Positions 17,607-26,916 of a DNA stretch of 34,940 nucleotides are shown here, piece by piece. The stretch covers positions 1 to 34,940 of the forward strand of contig NZ_NFKA01000026.1 of NCBI RefSeq assembly GCF_002160145.1, written 5' to 3'. The translations under genes and the position numbers were made by a program. The notes beneath the pieces are model-generated. The model did not search any database and was not told the DNA's origin. It saw only the letters and a program-made list of their open reading frames with translations. Position 1 is the stretch's first letter, and each line of letters begins with the position of its first letter. Source of the DNA: Gemmiger sp. An194. GTDB taxonomy: Bacteria; Bacillota; Clostridia; Oscillospirales; Ruminococcaceae.

Positions 17607-18572
17607 ATGTTATTTGAACCGAAAATGCAGCTGGTCTGGGTGAACGGACCCATCGGCCGACTGACGGATTTTCTCGAGCGCTGCTGCCTGGACCAGGGCA
17701 CGGTGCATACCGCCCGGGCGCTGGACAACATGAATCCGGCGGCGGGCTACGCCGCACCGGAAACCAGCGGCGAATGGTCCGCTCTGGTGGCCCGGCTGGA
17801 GGCGGCCGCCGGGGAGGATTCTCTTCCCCTGACCCACCCCTGCGAGGAATTCTCGCCCCGGCAGCGCCAATTGCTGGAGGAGCTGGAGCACCAGCTGGCC
17901 GAGAGCGACGCGGATCTGAAGCTGTTGAACGACCAGCTCATCCTCTGCCGCACCGGCAGCGAACAGTTCCGCCAGTTTTCCGGGCTGGAGGTGCCGGTGG
18001 ACCAGCTGGAGCAATGCCGCTTCGTGCAGGTGCGCTTCGGCTGCATGCCCCAGCGGGGGCTGGAGATGCTGCAGCGGAATTATTCCAAGGACTGCCTGCT
18101 GTTTTTGCCCTGCGGACAGAACGAACAAGGATGCTGGGGCGTCTGCCTGACCCCCATGGTGGAGGCCGCCCGCATGGACGGCGTGCTGGCCGAGCTGCGG
18201 TTCGAGCCGGTGCATCTGCCGGGTGCGGCGGGCACGCCCGCTCAGATCGTGGAAAATCTTGACCGGAACATCCGGCTGCTGGAGGCCGAAAAAGCCGCCG
18301 CGCTGGACCACCGGGCCGCCTTGTGGCAGCAGGCAAAGCCCTGGGCCGCTCCCCTTTACGCCCTGGCCTGCCGAAGGGCCCGGGTGGAGGAGCTGCGCCG
18401 GTGCGCCGCGGTGCGCGGCGAGCGATTCTTTTACTGCGTATGGCTGCGCCAGCCGGATCTGGCGGCTTTTGAAGCCGCCTGCCGGGGTCTGGGCCAGCTG
18501 GATCTGCTGCCGGACCGGGTGCTGGCCCGCCGGGCCTGGGAGCAGGAAACAGCAAGAAGCGAAGGAAAGTGA
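17607..18572 (+). CDS. Soluble subunit I-like paralog lacking the membrane domain
   Basis: A 321-residue protein with no membrane segment. It lines up from end to end with the cytosolic half of the full subunit I encoded next: KMQLVWVNG against KMKLVRVDG near the N-terminus, FSGLEVP (124-130) against FSGLDVP (126-132), QVRFG against KIRFG, and TPAQIV (210-215) against TPAQIV (213-218). It stops where the membrane domain of subunit I would begin. The match in residue numbering shows duplication of the cytosolic arm, not a chance fragment. It has its own ribosome binding site (GGGGAGG), an intact frame and 12 bases of spacing to subunit I. It may attach a second stator arm or regulate assembly; neither role is established. 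Confidence 0.85.
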   Translation: MLFEPKMQLVWVNGPIGRLTDFLERCCLDQGTVHTARALDNMNPAAGYAAPETSGEWSALVARLEAAAGEDSLPLTHPCEEFSPRQRQLLEELEHQLAESDADLKLLNDQLILCRTGSEQFRQFSGLEVPVDQLEQCRFVQVRFGCMPQRGLEMLQRNYSKDCLLFLPCGQNEQGCWGVCLTPMVEAARMDGVLAELRFEPVHLPGAAGTPAQIVENLDRNIRLLEAEKAAALDHRAALWQQAKPWAAPLYALACRRARVEELRRCAAVRGERFFYCVWLRQPDLAAFEAACRGLGQLDLLPDRVLARRAWEQETARSEGK

Positions 18573-18584
18573 GATGAGAACACC

Positions 18585-20543
18585 TTGGCCATTGAAAAAA
18601 TGAAGCTGGTTCGGGTGGACGGGCTGCTGCCCCAGCTGGACGAGCTGATCGCAGCCTGCTGCCTGAACGGCGATTTCCACCCGGAGCCCGCGGTGCAGCA
18701 CATGTCCGGCTCGCTGGGCTATGTGACCCTCAGCGAGGACAACCCCTACACCCCGGACGTGCAGCAGATGGAAGACCTGTTCCGGCTGGCCGGGCAGACC
18801 GAGCTGCCCGCCGTCACCGGCAAGCCCCGCCACATCCGGGGCGAGGAGCTGGAGCTGGTGCATCAGGTGGCCCGGCAGCTGCAGGACCTGGCCGCCGAGC
18901 GGGATGCACTGGTGGAACAGAAAAACCAGCTGGCCCAGCAGCGGGACCAGTTCGCCCACTTCTCCGGGCTGGATGTGCCGCTGGAAAGCATTCTGGGCTG
19001 CGAGTATATCAAGATCCGATTCGGTTTTCTGCCCAAGGCCAGCTACGCCCGCATGACGGTGGCCTACGCCGAGAACCCCCATGTGCTCTTTGTCACCTGC
19101 GGCGAGGAGGCCGCCGGGTACTGGGGCCTGTATTTCACCCCCCGGGAGACCGCTGACGAGATTGACGGTATCTTCTCCACCCTGTTCTTCGAGCGGCTGC
19201 ATCTGCCCGCCGCCACCGGCACCCCGGCCCAGATCGTGAGCCAGCTGGATGCCCAGATGGCCGAGCTGGACAAAAAACTGGAGGATGTGGCCCGGCGCAC
19301 CGCCGATTACTGGGCCGAAGAGGAAAAGCCCCTGGCGGACATCTACCGCCAGCTGAAATGGCACCAGAGCGTATTTGATATGCGCCACTACGCCGCCTGC
19401 CGCGATAACTACTTCTTCTTCGTGGGCTGGGTGCCCGCCGACAAGGCCCCGGAATTCGAGAAGAAGGCAAAGGCCATCCCCCACATGCGGGTCACGGTGA
19501 GCGACCCGGGCGAGGTGGAGGAATCCACGCCGCCCACCCTTTTGAAGAACCCCTGGTTCGTGCGGCCCTTCGAGATGTTCGTGGACATGTACGGCCTGCC
19601 CAGCTACGGCGAGATGGACATCACCGCCTTTGTGGCCATCACCTTCACGGTGCTGTTCGGCATCATGTTCGGCGACCTGGGCCAGGGCGCGGTGCTGGCC
19701 ATCGGCGGCTTTGTCCTTTGGAAGTGGAAAAAGATCGGTCTGGCCCGGCTGGTGGTGCCCTGCGGCATCTCCAGCATGGTGTTCGGCTTTCTGTTCGGCT
19801 CGGTCTTCGGCTTCGAGGAGGCCCTGAACCCGGTGTACCAGGCTCTCGGCTGGAGCGGCAAGCCCATCAGCTGGTGGCCCGGCGCTCCCCATTCGGTGCT
19901 GGACACCGCCGCCATCAACCCCATTCTGATCTGCGCCATCTTCATCGGCGTGGCCATGGTCTTCCTGGCCATGCTGCTGCACGTATACGCGGCGGTGCGC
20001 AAAAAGCACTGGGGCGAGGCCATCTTCTCCAACAACGGCCTGGTGGGCATGCTGGTGTACGCCGCCGGTGTTTCGCTGGTGAGCGGCTTCATGAAGGGCC
20101 CCGTCTTCCTGCCGAGCGGCATGGCGCTGGCCATTCTGGTGGCGGGCCTTGTGGTGCTTTTCTTCCAGGAGGTGCTCATCGGTCTGGTGGATCATCATCC
20201 CCACTGGAAGCCGGACAGCTGGGCCGACTACTGCATGCAGAATGTGTTTGAACTGCTGGAATACGTGCTGAGCTATTTCAGCAATACGGTATCCTTCCTG
20301 CGCGTGGGCGCCTTCGTCTTCGTGCACGCGGCCATGATGATGGCCATCTTCAGCCTGGCGGGCGACCCGCCCAACATGATCGTGGTGGTGCTGGGCAACG
20401 CCCTCATCATCGCACTGGAGGGCCTGCTCTCCGGCATTCAGGGCCTGCGCCTTGAATTTTACGAAATGTTCAGCCGCTGCTACGAGGGCGGCGGCCACCC
20501 CTTCCGGGGCGTGGACCTGACCAAGAAGGCGCAGCAGGGCTGA
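18585..20543 (+). CDS. ntpI: V/A-type ATPase subunit I (membrane stator)
   Basis: A 652-residue protein of the V-ATPase a / bacterial I family. Residues 1-330 form the cytosolic arm that binds the peripheral stalks. Seven or eight membrane helices follow, including the conserved MFGDLGQG motif and, late in the domain, NTVSFLRVGAF with Arg573, the essential arginine that lies against the rotor ring in ion translocation. The start is TTG at 18585, chosen because it gives the family-typical MAIEKM opening; ATG at 18600 would lose those residues. The nearest upstream ribosome binding site (GAAGGAAAG) is somewhat far, so translation may depend on coupling with the preceding gene. Confidence 0.95.
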   Translation: MAIEKMKLVRVDGLLPQLDELIAACCLNGDFHPEPAVQHMSGSLGYVTLSEDNPYTPDVQQMEDLFRLAGQTELPAVTGKPRHIRGEELELVHQVARQLQDLAAERDALVEQKNQLAQQRDQFAHFSGLDVPLESILGCEYIKIRFGFLPKASYARMTVAYAENPHVLFVTCGEEAAGYWGLYFTPRETADEIDGIFSTLFFERLHLPAATGTPAQIVSQLDAQMAELDKKLEDVARRTADYWAEEEKPLADIYRQLKWHQSVFDMRHYAACRDNYFFFVGWVPADKAPEFEKKAKAIPHMRVTVSDPGEVEESTPPTLLKNPWFVRPFEMFVDMYGLPSYGEMDITAFVAITFTVLFGIMFGDLGQGAVLAIGGFVLWKWKKIGLARLVVPCGISSMVFGFLFGSVFGFEEALNPVYQALGWSGKPISWWPGAPHSVLDTAAINPILICAIFIGVAMVFLAMLLHVYAAVRKKHWGEAIFSNNGLVGMLVYAAGVSLVSGFMKGPVFLPSGMALAILVAGLVVLFFQEVLIGLVDHHPHWKPDSWADYCMQNVFELLEYVLSYFSNTVSFLRVGAFVFVHAAMMMAIFSLAGDPPNMIVVVLGNALIIALEGLLSGIQGLRLEFYEMFSRCYEGGGHPFRGVDLTKKAQQG

Positions 20544-20585
20544 TTGCCTGCCGCCTTTGAGATAGTTATTTGGAGGTAATGATCT

Positions 20586-21044
20586 ATGAATCCCGTAATC
20601 ACTGCTCTGCTCGTTTTGCTGCCCCTGGCCCTGATCATGGGCTGCGCCGCCTGGCTGGCCAAGCGCTCCGCCGCCGGTATGCCGGTCAAGCGCACCCTGG
20701 CCATCAACCTGAGCTGCTTTCTGGTTGTGATGCTGATCGCCGGCTGCTTCGCCTTCGCAGTCAGCGCTGAGGACGCTGCCGCCACCACCGCCGTGATGAC
20801 CGCCGCCGAGAAGGCCGCCAGCAACGAGAGCATGGGCCTTGGCCTGCTGGCTGCCGCGCTGGTTACCGGTCTGGCCGGCATCGGCGGCGGCCTGGCCGTT
20901 GCCGCCGGTGCTCCCGCCGCCATCGCCGCCGCCAGCGAGGACCCCAAGAGCTTCGGTAAGAGCCTGATCTTCGTTGCTCTGGGCGAGTCCATCGCGCTGT
21001 ACGGCGTGGTTATCTCCATCCTGATCCTGAACAAGCTGGTCTGA
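20586..21044 (+). CDS. ntpK: V/A-type ATPase rotor subunit K with N-terminal extension
   Basis: A 152-residue membrane protein. Helices at about 4-24 and 38-60 are followed by a polar alanine-rich linker (61-82) and then a rotor-type hairpin: a glycine-rich helix (LVTGLAGIGGGLAVAAGA), the polar loop ASEDPKSFGK and a helix carrying the ion-binding GESIALYG with Glu134. Only one ion-binding carboxylate is present. Ser135 and Tyr139 match positions of Na+ ligands in F-type c subunits, but the position of the helix-1 Gln is Val105, so ion choice is unclear. Ring subunits are needed in many copies, and the gene has one of the best ribosome binding sites of the operon (TGGAGG). Confidence 0.92.
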   Translation: MNPVITALLVLLPLALIMGCAAWLAKRSAAGMPVKRTLAINLSCFLVVMLIAGCFAFAVSAEDAAATTAVMTAAEKAASNESMGLGLLAAALVTGLAGIGGGLAVAAGAPAAIAAASEDPKSFGKSLIFVALGESIALYGVVISILILNKLV

Positions 21045-21077
21045 CCCGGCGGCTTCCAAACGAAGGGAGGGCAGACC

Positions 21078-21386
21078 ATGCGGTTTTATCTGATCAGCGA
21101 CAATACCGATACCCAGACCGGCATGCGGCTGGCGGGCATCGAGGGCGTGGTGGCCCACCAGGCCGACGAAGTGACCGCCGCCCTGGACTATGCGCTGGCC
21201 CAGCCGGACGTGGGCATGATTCTGGTGACGGAAAAGATCGCCGACGATTTCGAGGCCATCGTGAACGAGGCAAAGCAAGCCCCGGACGCCCCGCTGATCC
21301 TGGCCATTCCGGACCGGCACGGCTCGGCCCTGGGCAAGGATCGCATCACCCGCTATGTGCGGGAGGCCATCGGCGTAAAAATTTAA
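21078..21386 (+). CDS. ntpG: V/A-type ATPase subunit F (central shaft)
   Basis: A 102-residue protein with the Rossmann-like fold of subunit F: MRFYLISDNTDTQTGMRLAG at the N-terminus, the GMILVTEKIA strand and the LILAIPD segment. It binds subunit D in the rotating shaft. The length is typical. GAAGGGAGG precedes the ATG. Confidence 0.93.
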   Translation: MRFYLISDNTDTQTGMRLAGIEGVVAHQADEVTAALDYALAQPDVGMILVTEKIADDFEAIVNEAKQAPDAPLILAIPDRHGSALGKDRITRYVREAIGVKI

Positions 21387-21423
21387 CCCGATGACCGCAA
21401 ACCAACCAAAAGAGGTGTAAGCC

Positions 21424-22017
21424 ATGATCGACGAAAACGAGCGGGCCGCGCAGTTTCTGCAGGCCATCCAGCGGGACGCCGAGCACCGGCGCAGCGAGAT
21501 CGTGAAGGCCATTGACGCCGAAACCGCCGCCGAGCTGGAAAAGAAGCGGACCGAAGCGGAAAAAAAGGCCGCCCGCATGGAGGAATACGAAACCCAGCGC
21601 GCCACCGAAAACGCCAACCGGCTGCTTTCGCAGAGCGTGCTGGACGCCGGGGCGGAGCTTGCCCGCCGCCGGGGCCAGATCGCGGACGAGGTGTTCTCGG
21701 CCTGCGAAAAAGAGATCGAAGCCTTCGTGAGCAGCCCGGACTACGGGCCGTTTCTGAAGCAGAACGCCGCCGGGCTGCTGACACTGCTGCGGTGCGACAC
21801 CGCCCAGTTCTTCGCCCGGCCCCAGGACCTGGAGCTAGCCCGGCAGAACCTGCCCGCCGGCTGCACCGTGGAGGCAGACGGCACCATCCGTCTGGGCGGG
21901 CTGCGCGCCCGCGCGGGCAGCACCGAGGCGGACGACACGCTGGACATGCGCATGGAGAACCAGAAGGACTGGTTTTTGCGCTCCTGCGGCATGTCCATCG
22001 CGCTGGAACAGTTGTGA
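21424..22017 (+). CDS. ntpE: V/A-type ATPase subunit E (peripheral stalk)
   Basis: A 197-residue protein with a long charged N-terminal coiled coil (residues 5-95, with many Glu, Lys and Ala) and a globular C-terminal part including GGLRARAGSTEADDTLDMRM, which matches the family's end region. With the G/H subunit it forms the peripheral stalk that ties the catalytic head to subunit I. The ribosome binding site is AGAGGTG. Its stop overlaps the ribosome binding site of subunit A. Confidence 0.9.
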   Translation: MIDENERAAQFLQAIQRDAEHRRSEIVKAIDAETAAELEKKRTEAEKKAARMEEYETQRATENANRLLSQSVLDAGAELARRRGQIADEVFSACEKEIEAFVSSPDYGPFLKQNAAGLLTLLRCDTAQFFARPQDLELARQNLPAGCTVEADGTIRLGGLRARAGSTEADDTLDMRMENQKDWFLRSCGMSIALEQL

Positions 22018-22028
22018 GGTGAAGGGAA

Positions 22029-23786
<1,758 letters not shown>

Positions 23787-23814
23787 CCGGCGCCGGAAAG
23801 GAGAGATTTGTACC

Positions 23815-25239
23815 ATGCTCTTAGAGTATGTGGGCCTCAGCCAGATCAACGGCTCGCTGGTGATTCTGGATGGGGTGAAAAACGCCAGCTACGACGAGAT
23901 GGTGGTGCTGCGCCTTGACGACGGCAGCCAGCGCATCGGCCGCATCGTGATGATCGAGGGCGAGAAATGCGTGATTCAGGTGTTCGAGGGAACCACCGGG
24001 TTCTCGCTTTCCAACACCCGCACCACCCTGACCGGCCATCCCATGCAGGTGGACCTGAGCCCGGAGCTGCTGGGCCGCACGCTGGACGGTCTGGGCCGCC
24101 CCATCGACGGCCTGGGCGCCATCTACCCGGAATGCCGCCGGGACGTGAACGGCGCGCCCATCAACCCGGTGAGCCGGGTCTATCCCCGCAACTACATCTG
24201 CACCGGCATTTCCGCCATTGACGCGCTGACCACCCTGATCCGCGGCCAGAAGCTGCCCATCTTTTCCGGGTCCGGCATGCGCCACAACGAGCTGGCGGTG
24301 CAGATCGTAAAGCAGGCAAACGTATCCGACGGCGAGGATTTCGCCATCGTGTTCGCGGCCATGGGCGTGAAGAACGATGTGGCGGATTATTTCAAGAGCT
24401 CCTTCGAGGCCGCCAACGTAATGGACCGGGTGGTCATGCTGCTGAATCTGGCGGGCGACCCCATCGTGGAACGCATCATCACACCCAAGGCGGCGCTGAC
24501 CATCGCCGAGTATCTGGCCTTTGATCTGGGCAAGAACATTCTGGTCATCCTCACCGACATGACCAGCTACTGTGAGGCCCTGCGGGAGTTCTCCTCCTCC
24601 AAGGGCGAGATCCCCGGCCGTAAGGGCTACCCCGGCTACCTGTATTCCGATCTGGCCAGCCTGTACGAGCGGGCGGGCATCGTGAAGGGCAAGAAGGGTT
24701 CCGTGACCCAGATCCCCATTCTGACCATGCCCAACGACGACATTACCCATCCCATTCCGGACCTGACCGGATACATCACCGAGGGCCAGATCGTGCTGGA
24801 CCGCAATCTGGACGCCACCGGCGTGTATCCGCCCATCAGCGTGCTGCCCAGCCTGTCCCGTCTGATGAAGGACGGCATCGGCAAGGGCTACACCCGCGAG
24901 GACCACAACCCGCTGGCCAACCAGCTGTTCGCCACCTATGCCCGAGTACAGGACGCAAAGGCGCTGGCCAGCGTCATCGGTGAGGAAGAGCTTTCGCCCA
25001 GCGACAAGCGGGTGATGGAGTTCGGCCGCGCCTTTGAGGAAAAGTTCGTGGGTCAGGGCAACACCAGCCGGACCATCGAGGAGACGCTGGATCTTGGCTG
25101 GGAGCTGCTGAGCATGCTGCCCAAAGAGGAGCTGGACCGTGTGGACCAGGTATTGCTGGACCACTACTACAAGCCCAAAACCGACCCCAAGCAGCGGGAG
25201 CTGGGGGTGCGCCGGGCTTTCCACAACGACGCCGAGTAA
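23815..25239 (+). CDS. ntpB: V/A-type ATPase regulatory subunit B
   Basis: A 474-residue non-catalytic head subunit. The barrel domain ([20 protein letters not shown]), the degenerate nucleotide-binding region [16 protein letters not shown], which lacks the GKT of a true P-loop, and the [20 protein letters not shown] and [14 protein letters not shown] segments are all present. It alternates with subunit A in the head. ATG at 23815 follows GGAAAGGAGAG. The length is typical. Confidence 0.97.
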   Translation: MLLEYVGLSQINGSLVILDGVKNASYDEMVVLRLDDGSQRIGRIVMIEGEKCVIQVFEGTTGFSLSNTRTTLTGHPMQVDLSPELLGRTLDGLGRPIDGLGAIYPECRRDVNGAPINPVSRVYPRNYICTGISAIDALTTLIRGQKLPIFSGSGMRHNELAVQIVKQANVSDGEDFAIVFAAMGVKNDVADYFKSSFEAANVMDRVVMLLNLAGDPIVERIITPKAALTIAEYLAFDLGKNILVILTDMTSYCEALREFSSSKGEIPGRKGYPGYLYSDLASLYERAGIVKGKKGSVTQIPILTMPNDDITHPIPDLTGYITEGQIVLDRNLDATGVYPPISVLPSLSRLMKDGIGKGYTREDHNPLANQLFATYARVQDAKALASVIGEEELSPSDKRVMEFGRAFEEKFVGQGNTSRTIEETLDLGWELLSMLPKEELDRVDQVLLDHYYKPKTDPKQRELGVRRAFHNDAE

Positions 25240-25272
25240 CCGGGCAGATACACCCAGAAAGGAGGCCTTGTT

Positions 25273-25881
25273 TTGGCGCAGCAGATATTCCCCACAAAAA
25301 GCAATCTGATGGCACAGCAGAAGAGCCTTGCGCTGGCCAGCCAGGGCTACGAACTGATGGACCGCAAGCGCAACATTCTGGTACGCGAGATGATGCAGCT
25401 CATCGACCGGGCCGCCGCCATTCAGGACCAGATCGCCGCGGCCTATGCGGAGGCATACGCTGCCCTGCAGCTGGCCAATGTGACGCTGGGCGTGGTATCG
25501 AGCTTTGCTCACACGGTACCGGTGGAAAACGGGCTTTCGCTGGACTGGCGCAGTGTGATGGGCGTGGAGCTGCCCATGGTAAAGCTGGAGGAGACCGCGC
25601 CCCAGAGCCTGTATTACGGTCTGGGCGGGACCAACAGTCAGCTGGACGAGGCATACCGCAAGTTCTGCCAGGTGAAGCGGCTCACGGTGGAGCTGGCCGA
25701 GGTGGAAAGCAGTGTATACCGCTTGGCACAGGCCATTCAGAAGACCCAGAAGCGGGCCAACGCCCTGAGCAACATCATGATTCCGCAGTTCAATTCCAAC
25801 ATCAAGTACATCACCGAAGTGCTGGAAGAAAAAGAACGGGAAGATTTCTCCCGCCTCAAAGTAATCAAATCTTCTTTTTAG
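25273..25881 (+). CDS. ntpD: V/A-type ATPase subunit D (central shaft)
   Basis: A 202-residue protein that is mostly two long antiparallel helices, with FPTKSNLM near the N-terminus and KRANALSNIMIPQ near the C-terminus, both typical of subunit D. It is the rotating axle, equivalent to F-type gamma. The start is TTG at 25273, supported by AAAGGAGG seven or eight bases upstream. It is the last gene of the operon; its stop codon touches the first unit of the 83-bp repeat array. Confidence 0.95.
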   Translation: MAQQIFPTKSNLMAQQKSLALASQGYELMDRKRNILVREMMQLIDRAAAIQDQIAAAYAEAYAALQLANVTLGVVSSFAHTVPVENGLSLDWRSVMGVELPMVKLEETAPQSLYYGLGGTNSQLDEAYRKFCQVKRLTVELAEVESSVYRLAQAIQKTQKRANALSNIMIPQFNSNIKYITEVLEEKEREDFSRLKVIKSSF

Positions 25882-26150
25882 CGGACTCGACCGGTAACGG
25901 GGTGCGGTACGCTTCTGGATACGCACCGGATTTTCCTCAGCAACGTACGCCAGCACCCATTTGGCGGACCCGACCGTTGGCGGGGTGCGGTACGCTTACG
26001 GGTACGCACCGGATTTTCCTCAGCAACGTACGCCAGCACCCATTTGGCGGACCCGACCGTTGGCGGGGTGCGGTACCCGATATATACCGGGTAAACCTCC
26101 GCGAAAGGATGCCAACTGCCCTTGACGGACTCGACCGGTTCTTTGCCGTG
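25881..26150. repeat. Tandem 83-bp repeat array, left arm
   Basis: Units begin at 25881, 25964 and 26047 (83, 83 and 78 bp), with a partial fourth from 26125. Each opens with GCGGACYCGACCG (or ACGGACTCGACCGG), and the first two also carry GTACGCACCGGATTTTCCTCA. Within a unit, GGTGCGGTAC and GTACGCACC can fold into a hairpin. There are no unique spacers, so this is not a CRISPR. The array starts on the last base of the subunit D stop codon and would lie in the 3' untranslated region of the ATPase mRNA. The same repeat recurs inverted at 26684-26916. Confidence 0.9.
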
Positions 26151-26212
26151 TTCCAAGGGTTTGAAACAAAATCCCTTTCTTCCCCGCCAAGATTGCAATC
26201 CAGTTCATTGAA

Positions 26213-26461
26213 TTAAAAACAAAAATTACTTTTAGTGTTTAAAACTCGCGCAACTGCACCTCGCCTTTTTGGGCGGGGTGCTTCTTTGTGTGTGTATATC
26301 TTCTTGGATATCTTTTTGGGTATCTTATATTGCTCTTCCGGTTTCGTCACTTTCAAATGCTGCATCCGGTGCATGGAAGGCTCGAAACTGTCGTTTCCAT
26401 CTTTCAAATTCGTAACATGGAAGTGACGCAGCGGGCACAGGGTTTTCGGCATGGAACGCAT
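26213..26461 (-). CDS. Possible 82-residue basic protein, unknown
   Basis: On the minus strand an ATG at 26461 follows a strong AAAGGAGG (complement of 26471-26478) with nine bases of spacing and opens an 82-codon frame rich in Lys, His and Arg. I do not recognise it. In favour is the ribosome binding site. Against are the lack of a clear promoter (only a weak extended -10, TGCTATCAT, further upstream), the strong terminator hairpin between that promoter and the start, and its place inside a repeat-flanked island. The T-rich end of a terminator on the other strand lies inside it. It may be a relic or part of a repetitive element. Confidence 0.3.
   Translation of the reverse strand: MRSMPKTLCPLRHFHVTNLKDGNDSFEPSMHRMQHLKVTKPEEQYKIPKKISKKIYTHKEAPRPKRRGAVARVLNTKSNFCF
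26256..26287 (+). terminator. Probable terminator of the ATPase operon
   Basis: GCACCTCGCC (26256-26265) pairs with GGCGGGGTGC (26272-26281), with one G-T pair, around a T-rich loop and is followed by TTCTTT. It is the first terminator-like structure after subunit D, 375 bases past the stop. Confidence 0.65.
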
Positions 26462-26497
26462 GGGTGTTTTCCTCCTTTGGTTCTGTTGAAATTTCCG

Positions 26498-26574
26498 GGA
26501 ACAAACGGGCAGAAAAAAAACCGGCGGCGCATGGCAAAATAAAAGCCATACGCCGTCGGTTTTCTATTTGTTCC
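26498..26574 (-). terminator. Long hairpin, probable terminator of the PMT-like gene
   Basis: Arms 26517-26535 and 26545-26563 match at 17 of 19 positions around a 9-nt loop, and outer arms GGAACAAA (26498-26505) and TTTGTTCC (26567-26574) extend the palindrome to 77 bp. On the minus strand it is followed by eight T residues, a strong terminator. It lies 354 bases past the stop of the gene ending at 26917 and just before the ribosome binding site of the possible ORF at 26461, so an attenuator is also possible. Confidence 0.7.
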
Positions 26575-26683
26575 AGTTTATATGATAGCACAGGAGGAAC
26601 CGGGCTTTCCAGGGTCAAAACAAAGGTTTATCCGGGCTTTTCGACGAAAATCCGGGTAAACTACACTGCAATCAGCCTGCCCC

Positions 26684-26916
26684 GGTCGAGTCCATAAATG
26701 GGTGTTCGCGTACCCGTAAGCGTACCGCCCCCCGCTGCCGGTCGAGTCCGCCAAATGGGTGCTGGCGTACGTTGCTGAGGAAAATCCGATGCGTACCCGT
26801 AAGTGTACCGCACCCCGCTAACGGTCGAGTCCATCAAAAAGGCAGTTTGCGTATTTCGCTGAGGAAAATCCGGTGCGTACCCGTAAACGTCCCGCACTCA
26901 GTTACCGGTCGAGTCG
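26684..26916. repeat. Tandem 83-bp repeat array, right arm, inverted
   Basis: The sequence GGTCGAGTC begins at 26684, 26740, 26823 and 26907 (spacings 56, 83 and 84). Each unit is the reverse complement of the left array; for example CAAATGGGTGCTGGCGTACG in the second unit matches the left units read backwards. The array ends at the stop codon of the gene on the minus strand. The two arrays form an inverted pair around about 530 bp. Confidence 0.9.

Noticed and set aside
17610-21617. Antisense open frame of 1335 codons across the ATPase genes
   Set aside because: Same shadow effect; it crosses five well supported genes and is His- and Gln-rich without domain features.
25881-26124. CRISPR-like array of regularly spaced repeats
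   Set aside because: Repeat units are 83 bp, directly adjoining, with no unique spacers and no cas genes.
25902-26216. 104-codon plus-strand frame across the repeats
   Set aside because: It arises from translating the 83-bp repeat, changes frame from unit to unit in similarity, and has no ribosome binding site.
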